Origin: Scatonaster sp045598705
GTDB taxonomy: Bacteria; Bacillota; Clostridia; Saccharofermentanales; Saccharofermentanaceae
Assembly: GCA_045598705.1 (NCBI GenBank)
Contig: JAZLMM010000004.1
Location: forward strand, 1 to 55,553
DNA: 55,553 nt
Direction of reading: 5' to 3'
Under the pieces are notes generated by a model, which ran no database searches, was not told the DNA's origin, and saw only the letters and a list, made by a program, of their open reading frames with translations. Numbering within the stretch: the first letter of the stretch is position 1; every line of letters starts with the position of its first letter. Positions 16,962 to 25,193 of this stretch are shown here, piece by piece. The position numbers were made by a program, and so were the translations under genes.

Positions 16962-17744
16962 ATGGCTACAGAACAAGGTATTTGTAAGAATTGCGGTTCA
17001 CTCTTGATGGTGGACAGCATGGATGAGATGTGTGAGTGTGTTTTCTGCGATTGTGTATTTCCGAGCGCGGAGGCAATTGAGATTTTTAATAACCCGGATG
17101 GCGTAGAATTTCCAAATCTTCCCCAGCCGAAACGTGATAAGGCAGTTGTTCGTCATGTAGCAACACCTGTATTTGAGAATGTCGTTGAACAAGCTGTTAA
17201 AGTTGATAAGGCACAAACGAAAGAGACAAAGGTAGAGAAACTCTTCGAGATTTCTCCGGACGATATCAAAGCTCCAGCTAAGGTGAAGAAGATTGTTGGT
17301 ATTTGTACTGCTGGTACAATTGCAGTTGTATTGGCTATTTCTGTACCACTTTGCGTGCTCCGTTATTCTCATCGTAAGGCAATCAGAAATGATCTTTCTC
17401 TTGTAGTTGATTCTTCGAAGATGGAAGTTTCTCTGGAAACAGAAGACGGATATGCAAAGAATTATAAGATTGAAGGTCAGACCAATAAATCGCTGACTCT
17501 AGTTGCGACAAAGGAAGTAGATCAGGATCAGGTAGTGAAGGCATTTGAGTCTTTCTGCCAGATTCGTGGTGATGAATACGGATATTCATCCAATGATGGT
17601 GCACATTACTACGATGGTGTAGTTCTTACGGTATATGCTCCGAATGGAAGATTTACATTAGAAGGGAACAAGGACGGGGCCAATAAGGATCAAGTAGAGT
17701 TCTATGTTCCGGAAGAAGAGTCGGAAGCAGACGAGAAGGATTGA
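16962..17744 (+). CDS. Zinc-ribbon, single-pass membrane protein of unknown function
   Basis: I do not recognise this 260-residue protein as a named family. The first 30 residues hold six cysteines in C-x2-C then C-x-C-x2-C-x-C order, a zinc-ribbon-like motif. A charged linker (about 40-108) is followed by one hydrophobic helix near 110-132 (VGICTAGTIAVVLAISVPL). The region after the helix (about 140-250) is soluble and ends in an acidic tail. Topology is probably zinc ribbon inside, C-terminal domain outside. It has its own strong promoter and lies just before sigA. It may be a sensor or envelope protein, but nothing in the sequence fixes a job. Confidence 0.75.
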   Translation: MATEQGICKNCGSLLMVDSMDEMCECVFCDCVFPSAEAIEIFNNPDGVEFPNLPQPKRDKAVVRHVATPVFENVVEQAVKVDKAQTKETKVEKLFEISPDDIKAPAKVKKIVGICTAGTIAVVLAISVPLCVLRYSHRKAIRNDLSLVVDSSKMEVSLETEDGYAKNYKIEGQTNKSLTLVATKEVDQDQVVKAFESFCQIRGDEYGYSSNDGAHYYDGVVLTVYAPNGRFTLEGNKDGANKDQVEFYVPEEESEADEKD

Positions 17745-17815
17745 TTCATCCAGTGATGTGAGGCCGTAGACGGAGGAAGTATTCCGTTTGCATTTTATGG
17801 GGAGGAATCTATTTA

Positions 17816-18883
17816 ATGGCAAGTGATTTTTCTATCATCCTGCAGAAACTTGAAAATTTGGCCATGGCCAATAATAACTCCATCTCATCTATGGATGTGA
17901 TGAACATAGTCGAAGATAACGATGGCGATCCGGATATGATCGATAAGATCTTTGATGAATTGGAAGCAAAGGGAATTGGTATTTCAGCAGAAACATCAAT
18001 TGAAGACGATGCAATCCGCGACCTGAATCTCGATGCGGGCGTTACAGATGGAATCGGCATGGACGACCCAGTCCGCATGTACCTGAAGGAAATTGGTAAG
18101 GTTCCACTTCTGAACGCAGATCAGGAGCAGGAATTAGCCAAGAAGATGATGGAAGGCGACGAAGAAGCGAAAGCACAACTGATAGAAGCGAACCTTCGTC
18201 TCGTTGTTTCAATTGCTAAGCGTTATCTTGGTCGTGGTATGCAATTCCTTGATTTGATTCAGGAAGGCAACCTCGGACTTATTAAGGCTGTTGATAAGTT
18301 TGACCATTCGAAGGGGTTTAAGTTCAGTACCTATGCGACATGGTGGATCAGACAAGCCATCACCCGTGCAATTGCTGACCAGGCAAGAACGATCCGAATT
18401 CCAGTTCACATGGTTGAGACAATTAACCGTCTGGTGCGTGAGCAGCGTGCATTGATTCAGGAACTTGGTCGTGAACCTACCGTAGAAGAAATTGCTGAGA
18501 AGATGAATATGTCTGTAGAGAAGGTTCGTGAAATCCAGAAGATTTCGCAGGAACCGGTATCTCTGGAGAAACCAATCGGTGAAGAAGAAGACAGTCACCT
18601 CGGAGATTTTATTCCGGATGACGATGCAATGTCCCCAGCAGATCAGGTTGCATATACATTGTTGAAAGAACAGCTTCTGGATGCAATGAAGAGCTTGACG
18701 GCTAGAGAAGAGAAGGTACTTCGCCTGCGTTTTGGCTTGGACGATGGACGTCAGCGTACATTGGAAGAAGTTGGCCGTGAGTTCAACGTTACCCGTGAGC
18801 GTATTCGTCAGATTGAGGCCAAGGCACTTCGTAAGCTTCGTCACCCCAGCCGTAGTAAGAAATTGAAAGATTATATCGACTGA
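17816..18883 (+). CDS. sigA: Primary sigma factor SigA/RpoD
   Basis: The 355-residue protein has region 1.1-like N terminus, region 1.2 (DPVRMYLKEIGKVPLL), region 2 (LRLVVSIAKRYLGRGMQFLDLIQEG and the -10-reading FSTYATWWIRQAITRAI), region 3, and region 4.2 with the helix-turn-helix TLEEVGREFNVTRERIRQIEAKALRKLR. Size and full region set mark it as the housekeeping factor. GGGGAGG precedes the ATG. No dnaG is directly upstream, unlike the common dnaG-rpoD order. Confidence 0.95.
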   Translation: MASDFSIILQKLENLAMANNNSISSMDVMNIVEDNDGDPDMIDKIFDELEAKGIGISAETSIEDDAIRDLNLDAGVTDGIGMDDPVRMYLKEIGKVPLLNADQEQELAKKMMEGDEEAKAQLIEANLRLVVSIAKRYLGRGMQFLDLIQEGNLGLIKAVDKFDHSKGFKFSTYATWWIRQAITRAIADQARTIRIPVHMVETINRLVREQRALIQELGREPTVEEIAEKMNMSVEKVREIQKISQEPVSLEKPIGEEEDSHLGDFIPDDDAMSPADQVAYTLLKEQLLDAMKSLTAREEKVLRLRFGLDDGRQRTLEEVGREFNVTRERIRQIEAKALRKLRHPSRSKKLKDYID

Positions 18884-18911
18884 TTACCTTCTTCGTTGAA
18901 GGGGCGGGCTC

Positions 18912-20252
18912 ATGAAAAAACTCTCTTTCAAAAAAGGAATCATGCCCAAGGATGGACTAGACTTCACGCATCAACGGAAATTCTTGCGTGAAGCCATCCT
19001 TGAGGTTTGTGCGCCAAGAGAAGTTACCATTCCCATGAAACAGCATATTGGCACGGTATGTGATCCGGTGGTTTCGGTTGGCGATGAAGTAGCGATGGGC
19101 GATTTGGTTGGTGTGCCGGCTGATATGCATGGCGTGCCTGTGCATGCCAGTATTTCTGGTACGGTTACAAAAGTGAGCACCATCCGACTCCCGAACAAAG
19201 TTAGTTGTAAAGCAGTAACGATCAAGAACGATCTTCGTCGACGTGTCTCGAACAAGATTCAGCCACGTAAGAATGTATCACAGCTTTCCCTCCAAGAACT
19301 CACAAAACTGTTGTGGACTTCTGGGATATGCGGAATGGGCGGTGAAGGAGAACCGACATATACCAAATGTATGCGAGCGGTGAAACGTGGTGTGGATACG
19401 CTTCTGGTTAATTGTACACAGAGTGAACCGTTTCTAGCTTGCGATCTTCATCACATCCGTGTAGATGCGGCGAAAGTGATACAAGGAGCCATGGCATTGA
19501 GCGGGATCTGTCGTGTAAAGAAAGTTGTTTTCTGTATTGAAGATACTTGGGTGGATGAAATCGATGCTTTGAATCAAGCGTTAGAAAATTCAAAGTCACG
19601 GTATATGGATCGACAGATTTCTATCCAATTATTCAAAACAAGATTTCCACAAGGCTGCCAACAGCTTCTCATTAAAGCGCTATATGGAGTTGAACTTCCA
19701 TTAGGCACTGAGGTGGAAGAAACTGTGAAGGCTGTCCTATTCAATGCATCTACATGCTTTGCATTTTCGGAGATGATAGAGAAGAATCAGCCACTTACCT
19801 CTCGTATAGTGACGATTTCAGGCGATACGATCACCGGACACAATGTGTTGGTGCCGATTGGAACGAGCGTGTCTGAGATTTTGGAACGTGTGCCGGGCGC
19901 CCACACCGCTCAACGTATTGTCTGGGGTGGCGCGATGACCGGTGTAGCGATTGATCGTCTTGATGTCCCGATTATCAAGACAACAACTGCAATTACGATT
20001 ATCCGGAAGTTTGAGCCGCCCCGCATGAACTGTATCCATTGCGGTGCATGTATTCATGCGTGTCCGGTCAATCTGACCCCCAATTTACTTAATCGCCTGA
20101 TTGAGTTGGGACAGCAAGATCAGTTGTCGAATGAATCCGTGGAACAGTGCATCGCATGCGGTGCATGCTCCTACGTGTGCCCCGCTGGAATTGAGCTTTC
20201 CACCAATATTGCCAAAGCGGCTTATCGAGCCAGAAGGAGTGCCAGACGATGA
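18912..20252 (+). CDS. RnfC-like electron-transport subunit
   Basis: This 446-residue protein follows the RnfC plan. It has an N-terminal barrel-sandwich (FKKGIMPKDG, then PVHASISGTVTKV), a central Rossmann/SLBB part starting GICGMGGEGEPTYTK near residue 140, and two intact 4Fe-4S motifs near 373-384 (CIHCGACIHACP) and 412-423 (CIACGACSYVCP). In a normal Rnf complex RnfC takes electrons from NADH via FMN. Here the usual glycine-rich loop GxGGAxFPT reads GMGGEGEPT, with Glu replacing small or aromatic residues, so cofactor binding may differ. It heads a four-gene operon with overlapping starts. Identification as RnfC is firm; NADH activity is uncertain. Confidence 0.85.
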   Translation: MKKLSFKKGIMPKDGLDFTHQRKFLREAILEVCAPREVTIPMKQHIGTVCDPVVSVGDEVAMGDLVGVPADMHGVPVHASISGTVTKVSTIRLPNKVSCKAVTIKNDLRRRVSNKIQPRKNVSQLSLQELTKLLWTSGICGMGGEGEPTYTKCMRAVKRGVDTLLVNCTQSEPFLACDLHHIRVDAAKVIQGAMALSGICRVKKVVFCIEDTWVDEIDALNQALENSKSRYMDRQISIQLFKTRFPQGCQQLLIKALYGVELPLGTEVEETVKAVLFNASTCFAFSEMIEKNQPLTSRIVTISGDTITGHNVLVPIGTSVSEILERVPGAHTAQRIVWGGAMTGVAIDRLDVPIIKTTTAITIIRKFEPPRMNCIHCGACIHACPVNLTPNLLNRLIELGQQDQLSNESVEQCIACGACSYVCPAGIELSTNIAKAAYRARRSARR

Positions 20253-21211
20253 AGAGAAAACAACTGGCCCCTCATATTCATGCAGATCAGCCTGCGGCAG
20301 AACGGTATATATACGTATGTCTCGCCCTTCTTCCAATTTGGATCGGCGGAATCTTCTATTATGGTTTCCGTGTTCTGGTCCTGTCAGCGGTATCCATACT
20401 GACGTTCTTCTTTGCGGATTTCCTTTCTACGCGCAAACTGTATCCAGAGCACGCATTCTATGTGGATTATAGTTCACTGGTAAGCGGATTGATCCTATCG
20501 CTTCTGATTCCGGTATCGACTTCTCTGTGGGCGGTTTTCCTTGCGGCGCTGTTCGGTTCGCTACTCATTAAGCAAGCATTTGGAGGTGTAGGTGCGAATA
20601 TTTTCAATCCTGCACTGGCCGCACGAGCATTTCTGGAATTTGTATTTCCAACCCAGATGATTGCTGTAGAAAGCCCATTTGAAGGAATGTGGCATGTCAC
20701 TTCGTTGCTTTCAGGAAAACCAGCCGTGGGAACTCCTTCTGTGCCAGATCTTTCATGGTCGAATATTTTGTCGGGAACGCTTTCGGGCATGATTGGTACC
20801 ACGACCATTCTATTGGCCCTCTTTGGTATGTTCATCTTGATCGAGCGACGACTCTTCCACTTTGAGGCACCTCTTGCCTATTTCGCTACGTTAATCGTCG
20901 GATATATCCCTTGTTATATTCACGTGATCAGCCTTCGACACTTTGTATCTTGGCTAGCATGCGGAGGTCTGGTGCTGATCGGTGTATTCATGCTCAATGA
21001 CTGTACGACCTTGCCTGTATCTAGAATAGGGAGAGCAATCTTCGGGTGCGGAACCGGCATACTGACTCTGATGATGTATCGTTTTGGTAATAGCGCGTAC
21101 GCAATGGTTTTTCCAGTTCTTATGATGAATATGGCTACACCTATTTTCGATCGGTATATTCGCCCGCAGGCGTTCTCTAAATCGAGTTGGTTCAAGGAGG
21201 TGAAGTCATGA
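20249..21211 (+). CDS. RnfD-like membrane subunit
   Basis: This 320-residue membrane protein of the NqrB/RnfD family starts in an ATGA overlap with the RnfC gene. It shows the RnfD landmarks: FGGVGANIFNPALAARAFLEF near residues 110-130, and late helices ending MNMATPIFDRYIRP. The conserved (M/T)ATDP-T-SP segment reads LNDCTTLPVS near residue 249. The FMN attachment motif, normally SGATP, reads AVGTPS near residue 165: the Thr-Pro is kept but the preceding residues are changed. Normal RnfD carries covalent FMN on that Thr and transports electrons across the membrane. Whether this one is flavinylated is doubtful. Confidence 0.8.
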   Translation: MKRKQLAPHIHADQPAAERYIYVCLALLPIWIGGIFYYGFRVLVLSAVSILTFFFADFLSTRKLYPEHAFYVDYSSLVSGLILSLLIPVSTSLWAVFLAALFGSLLIKQAFGGVGANIFNPALAARAFLEFVFPTQMIAVESPFEGMWHVTSLLSGKPAVGTPSVPDLSWSNILSGTLSGMIGTTTILLALFGMFILIERRLFHFEAPLAYFATLIVGYIPCYIHVISLRHFVSWLACGGLVLIGVFMLNDCTTLPVSRIGRAIFGCGTGILTLMMYRFGNSAYAMVFPVLMMNMATPIFDRYIRPQAFSKSSWFKEVKS

Positions 21212-22422
21212 CGAAGTCTTTCTTTCGTGGCCTGACATGGCGAGCCATCCTCGCAACGTTCATGACAATCATATTCCTTCTTGGGTGCCTTGGCTATAAC
21301 AGAAGAAAGGGGCGAGTAGCTGAACAGGAACGTTATCGTGAAGAATATGGATCACTCCTTCTTGCTTCTACGTATAATGAATTGAGTACCAATGTTCTGG
21401 CCAACCATCCGAATGTCAAGAAGGTCTTTGCAGCGTACGATGAGACGGACCGCCTCATAGGTTATATCGTAGATGTTCAGATGGAAACGGAGAGTATCGG
21501 ATTCATCCATACTCAAATGAGTATTAGTGAGAACGGTGAAAACATATTGGATTTCCGTGTTCTGGATGAAGCGGACGGAAGCATGCTCTTTACAAAAGAG
21601 GAAATGGATACGCTACGACTTCAGATGGATGGGGCGCGTGTGCCTATTGCACTAAAGAAAGAGACTATGGTCGATGTTTCCTCTAAAGTTGAATATGATC
21701 CGCTTCCTGGCTTACACGACGGTGTTTTCTATGCACGCGCGCAGGAACCCACTTCAGATGGATATATCGATTTCTGTGAGATGGAAGTACGTGGCGGCAG
21801 AATTGTTCGTGTCACTTGGGATGCGGACAATGATCAGACACATACGACACGCTCCGAAGATTCAATCAGTGGCGAGTATCGTGTGTCTGGAAACATTTGG
21901 GCGGAACAGTCATACCGCCTGTCCAACTATCTGGTGGTTGTACAAGACCCAGTCAAACTCGGTATGAAATCAGATGCGAAGACAGAAATCATCGATGGTG
22001 TTACGATTTCTATTGATACTTTTGTAAATCTGGTCAATCAATGTATCAGTTGCTCCAGAAATTCATATACAAAAGAGCAGTATATAAGTGAGAAGAATTA
22101 TCAGGGAGGCGAGGAAGGTTCGGATTCTGATCTGACACCTACACCAGTCCCGATGGATGTAACGAATCCGGATGAGACGAATATGACGCAGACACCGATT
22201 CCTACTCCGCAAAACTCGCTTGAGATCATCGGTGGTGAAGATGGTGTGGTATCCGGCGAGTCAACCAATGTGCTGTCAGATAGCGTGGATGGCATTCCGA
22301 TGAGTGAAATTCGATCTTATATTGATGGAATTGCAGGAAAATCAGATGAAAGTGCTGCGCTTCTGAGCACCATTAACCAGGCATATAAGTTTATGAGAGA
22401 GTATTTGAATTGGGTAGGTTAA
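21208..22422 (+). CDS. RnfG-like FMN-binding-domain protein with degenerate flavin motif
   Basis: The start is ATG 21208 in an ATGA overlap with the RnfD gene, behind AAGGAGGTG, giving 404 residues. One membrane helix lies near residues 11-28. The extracytoplasmic part has an FMN_bind-like fold: GGRIVRVTWDAD near 200 and DGVTISIDTFVNLVNQC near 262-278, which aligns to the usual D-xx-SGATIS-x-xx-F. The SGA residues are missing, so ApbE-type flavin attachment is unlikely as written. A low-complexity Thr/Pro stretch (about 300-340) and an extra C-terminal helical piece make it longer than typical RnfG (~200 residues). Assignment rests on operon position and this residual similarity. Confidence 0.65.
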   Translation: MTKSFFRGLTWRAILATFMTIIFLLGCLGYNRRKGRVAEQERYREEYGSLLLASTYNELSTNVLANHPNVKKVFAAYDETDRLIGYIVDVQMETESIGFIHTQMSISENGENILDFRVLDEADGSMLFTKEEMDTLRLQMDGARVPIALKKETMVDVSSKVEYDPLPGLHDGVFYARAQEPTSDGYIDFCEMEVRGGRIVRVTWDADNDQTHTTRSEDSISGEYRVSGNIWAEQSYRLSNYLVVVQDPVKLGMKSDAKTEIIDGVTISIDTFVNLVNQCISCSRNSYTKEQYISEKNYQGGEEGSDSDLTPTPVPMDVTNPDETNMTQTPIPTPQNSLEIIGGEDGVVSGESTNVLSDSVDGIPMSEIRSYIDGIAGKSDESAALLSTINQAYKFMREYLNWVG

Positions 22423-22423
22423 C

Positions 22424-23551
22424 ATGAGCGAGTATATTTGTATTTCGAAAAAACAATACTGCATCCTCCTGTCCTTTGCGTTGATGCTCATTTTTACGAC
22501 TGCTTCACTTCAAGTGTTCGTGGCCGCTTGTGCACAGGTGCTACTATTTTGTCTGATTAATCTGATTGTGTTTCGCACACTCTCAAAGAAGAGGATTTGC
22601 TGGGGAATCTTCCTTATTCTTGCTGCACTGATGGGCGAGGCGATGCTGGCCTTGGCGGATGTTTATCCGAGCTTTACCGCAAATCATGGCTTTTATCTAC
22701 TACCAGCTTCAACATTTCTATTTCTAAGTGCTCCGATGTTCGGATATTTCGATGAGTGCCATACGATTTCTGTCACAGAATGTGCAAAAGGATTACTTTA
22801 TTACGTCATTTGTGGCTCAGTTATTTCGGTTATCCGAGAAGCATTTGGCGCAGGGACGATTTGGAATCGAACCGTTCCTTACTTATCGCACTTTAAGCTA
22901 ACATTTCTACGCCATTCGGCTGGTGCGGCCTTTATTGTGATGCTGAGCCTCATTTTGTTGCCATTATTCTTTAGGGGGACAAAGGGGAAGAAGTATTGGT
23001 TACAGACAGAAGAAGGACGCTCCAAGAAGTATTCTGCAATTTGTCTTCAAGAAGAGAAAGACTTCGTGAAACTTAGCTTGTGTCTTCTGATTTATGACTT
23101 GATTTTTGCGGCAATCAGTGTAGTCTTAATCAAATTTGGTCCGGATTTTATACAGAAATCTGCACATATTGTGCTGATCTCTTCTTTGATGTCTGTCTCG
23201 ATGTTTACACTGATTGTGTGGATATTTAAGCAGAGAGAGAACCTTGACCGATACCGCTTCCTCCCGTTTCTGGGCGTTATCACGACTACGTTGCCCATGA
23301 TGCTCTATGTGAATTATTACCGTGCAGGCGAAGGTGATTTCTCCGGCGCACAGATACTCTGGTGGATTGCATTCTTGATTGGTGTGTGGCTTACATCTGT
23401 GGTCATTATTTCGTATACCCGAGTAGTGCAGGACCGACTTATTTTCGGTAAACAACCACGCTTGCTGGAAGGAATGCCGTTTGTTCTATTACAGGTGTTC
23501 CTTGCGATGCTCGTATTGATGCCATGGTCATCTATTATGCCGGTATTGTAA
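22424..23551 (+). CDS. Fused RnfE-RnfA-like membrane protein lacking cluster cysteines
   Basis: This 375-residue polytopic protein follows the RnfG-like gene after one base. By eye, residues 10-155 align with RnfE: LLSFALMLIFTTAS against LLGLCPTLAVTTSA, and VISVIREAFGAGTIW against the RnfE IRE-x-GxGT motif. Residues 210-375 align with RnfA: QDRLIFGKQPRLLEGMPFVLL against the RnfA RERL...P-FRGTPIALI end. In both halves the cysteines that hold the shared [2Fe-2S] cluster are replaced (Cys-Pro to Ala-Leu, Asn-Cys to Leu-Phe, and likewise in the second half). No rnfB follows. It probably still builds the twin-repeat membrane core, but not an electron path by the known route. Confidence 0.6.
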   Translation: MSEYICISKKQYCILLSFALMLIFTTASLQVFVAACAQVLLFCLINLIVFRTLSKKRICWGIFLILAALMGEAMLALADVYPSFTANHGFYLLPASTFLFLSAPMFGYFDECHTISVTECAKGLLYYVICGSVISVIREAFGAGTIWNRTVPYLSHFKLTFLRHSAGAAFIVMLSLILLPLFFRGTKGKKYWLQTEEGRSKKYSAICLQEEKDFVKLSLCLLIYDLIFAAISVVLIKFGPDFIQKSAHIVLISSLMSVSMFTLIVWIFKQRENLDRYRFLPFLGVITTTLPMMLYVNYYRAGEGDFSGAQILWWIAFLIGVWLTSVVIISYTRVVQDRLIFGKQPRLLEGMPFVLLQVFLAMLVLMPWSSIMPVL

Positions 23552-23573
23552 TTTTGGAAGGAGATTCTATCTT

Positions 23574-24782
23574 ATGAAAATCGTTGTGACCTGTCTGTTC
23601 GGATTGGAACATTATTGTGTGGAAGATCTTGTCGAACATGGTTTTTCCAAAGAACGAATCACTGTGACGGATGGCCAGCTGCTGATCGATACCACGTTTG
23701 ATGCCATGGCGAATGATGCGGCGAAAGTCTGCATGTGGTGCCGTCGCGGTGAGCGTGTGTTGCTTTGCGTTTCATCGTTCGAAGCGCAGACCTTCGAAGC
23801 CTTCTTTGATGGCTTTGAGAAGATGAAATGGAGAAATTGGATTCCGGATGGTGCGGCTTTCATCGTGAACGGATATTCCCGAGATTCTAAACTTTTCGGC
23901 ATCCCTGCTTGCCAGAGCCTAGCAAAGAAAGCTATTGTAAAAGCTTTGCTGTTTGAGAGACATTTGCCGGATACGGCTCGGCTGGATGAGGATGAAAAGG
24001 TCGGACTGGTCAAGATTGTTTTCGGTATTGTCAAAGATCTTGTTCGCGTCATGATCGATATCACCGGCGAAGGCCTCCATAAGCGTGGCTATCGCCCACT
24101 GATGCACGAAGCACCGATCAAAGAGACTTTGGCTGCAGGCATGGTCAGTGCTGCTTCCTACCGATTCTTCGGCGAAGAGGCATTGGTGGATCCTTTCTGC
24201 GGTTCTGGTACGATTGTGATCGAAGCTGCCATGATGGCACTGAATATTGCACCGGGCCTGAAGCGTGATTTCGCAGGCGAGTCATTACCATATATCGGAC
24301 GGAAGGTATACGATCTCGCAAGAGAAGAGGCGCAAGACCTTCTGGATCTTTCACCGATGGATGATGTGTACTTCTATGGATCTGACATCGATCCCAAGGC
24401 GGTTGAGACAGCGAAACGAAATGCACAGTCGGCAGGGGTAGGCGATTTTATACGTTTTCGAGTGAGTGATTTCAAACGCCAGACGCCAGAAGAATTGAAC
24501 AAATGGACAGGACTTCCGCGTCAACTGATCCTTTGCAATCCCCCATACGGAGGACGACTTTTGACACCGGAAAAAGCAGCTGAAATCTATCGAGGTATTG
24601 CGGATACCTATCTCGATCGACAAGGATACTGCAAGCGAGGTATACGATTGTCTGTAATTACACCGGATGACAGTTTCGAAAACCAAGTGATTCGAAAAGC
24701 AGACAAAAGAAGAAAATTATATAACGGTTCTATTCGTTGTCAATTAACAAATTACTATCGTCTTCCGCCGAGAGAGAAATAA
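23574..24782 (+). CDS. THUMP-domain class I RNA methyltransferase (RlmL/YpsC family)
   Basis: The 402-residue protein has an N-terminal ferredoxin-like/THUMP region (about 1-160), then a Rossmann methyltransferase with LVDPFCGSGTIVIEAAMMA near 204-222 (SAM binding) and ILCNPPYGGRL near 322 (catalytic NPPY, the N2-guanine or N6-adenine type). It matches the UPF0020 family that methylates a guanine in 23S rRNA. GGAG lies before the ATG. It is 22 bases after the Rnf-like operon, with no obvious terminator between, so it may share that transcript; a strong terminator follows. Confidence 0.9.
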   Translation: MKIVVTCLFGLEHYCVEDLVEHGFSKERITVTDGQLLIDTTFDAMANDAAKVCMWCRRGERVLLCVSSFEAQTFEAFFDGFEKMKWRNWIPDGAAFIVNGYSRDSKLFGIPACQSLAKKAIVKALLFERHLPDTARLDEDEKVGLVKIVFGIVKDLVRVMIDITGEGLHKRGYRPLMHEAPIKETLAAGMVSAASYRFFGEEALVDPFCGSGTIVIEAAMMALNIAPGLKRDFAGESLPYIGRKVYDLAREEAQDLLDLSPMDDVYFYGSDIDPKAVETAKRNAQSAGVGDFIRFRVSDFKRQTPEELNKWTGLPRQLILCNPPYGGRLLTPEKAAEIYRGIADTYLDRQGYCKRGIRLSVITPDDSFENQVIRKADKRRKLYNGSIRCQLTNYYRLPPREK

Positions 24783-24856
24783 GTGCAAGTAGTCCACCGT
24801 TCACGGACACCAAAAATGTCAAATTATCAAATTTGAGAACGTGAAAAGCCTGATAA

Positions 24857-24897
24857 CACGGAGGTTTTTAGATCAGAAAAAACCTCCGTGTTTTTTC
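24857..24897 (+). terminator. Strong intrinsic terminator
   Basis: ACACGGAGGTTTTT pairs with AAAAACCTCCGTGT across a short loop, followed by six T. This closes the methyltransferase transcript. The stem is nearly symmetrical and A-rich on the other side, so it could also act on the opposite strand. Confidence 0.92.
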
Positions 24898-24976
24898 GAA
24901 AAAGTCTTGACAAAAAATGCACCGCCTAGTTTCTAAGCTTTGCGATAGGTGTTTCCCGAAAACCGTTGTCATATAG

Positions 24977-25063
24977 TTATCCACAGAGTTTTCCACCTTT
25001 TCCACAGGTTTTTTGTTCCAAAGAAGAGAAAAACTGTGGAAAACTTTTGCCAATAGTGGAAAA
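24977..25063. promoter_or_regulatory. Cluster of five DnaA-box-like 9-mers beside an A-rich tract
   Basis: On the plus strand: TTATCCACA (24977-24985, perfect consensus), TTTTCCACC (24989-24997) and TTTTCCACA (24998-25006). On the minus strand: TTTTCCACA (25043-25035) and TTTTCCACT (25063-25055). A purine/A-rich tract follows (25080-25115). The cluster sits in the 411-base gap 24783-25193 between the methyltransferase and proA; the rest of that gap holds a terminator and the proA promoter. Genes on both sides run plus, so there is no strand switch as at most chromosomal origins. It could titrate DnaA, regulate proA, or be a secondary or relocated origin element. Confidence 0.7.
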
Positions 25064-25146
25064 TCATTTCTTTTCACACAAACTGAAAACGAAAGAAAAT
25101 GAAAAGAAAAAAAGAGTGTAGAACATCGTTCATCTATGAGCGAATC

Positions 25147-25155
25147 TGTTATAAT
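25147..25155 (+). promoter_or_regulatory. Extended -10 promoter for proA
   Basis: TGTTATAAT at 25147-25155 is a perfect TATAAT with an extended TG. No convincing -35 is seen at 17 bases. It lies about 40 bases before the proA ATG and 85 bases downstream of the last DnaA-like box. Confidence 0.55.
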
Positions 25156-25193
25156 AAAGGGAAATGTTTGATACATAAGGTGGAGGGTAAGTC

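Noticed and set aside
17757..17785. GACGGA...TCCGTT hairpin before sigA
   Set aside because: Short imperfect stem without a T-run; probably chance.
24816..24836. TCAAATT / CAAATTTGA near-palindrome as a FabT-type box
   Set aside because: Only loosely similar to the motif, located downstream of a methyltransferase gene before a terminator, with no promoter beside it.
24783..25193. Chromosomal replication origin oriC
   Set aside because: DnaA-like boxes and an A-rich tract are present, but there is no dnaA, dnaN or rpmH nearby and gene direction does not switch. Kept as a DnaA-box cluster only.
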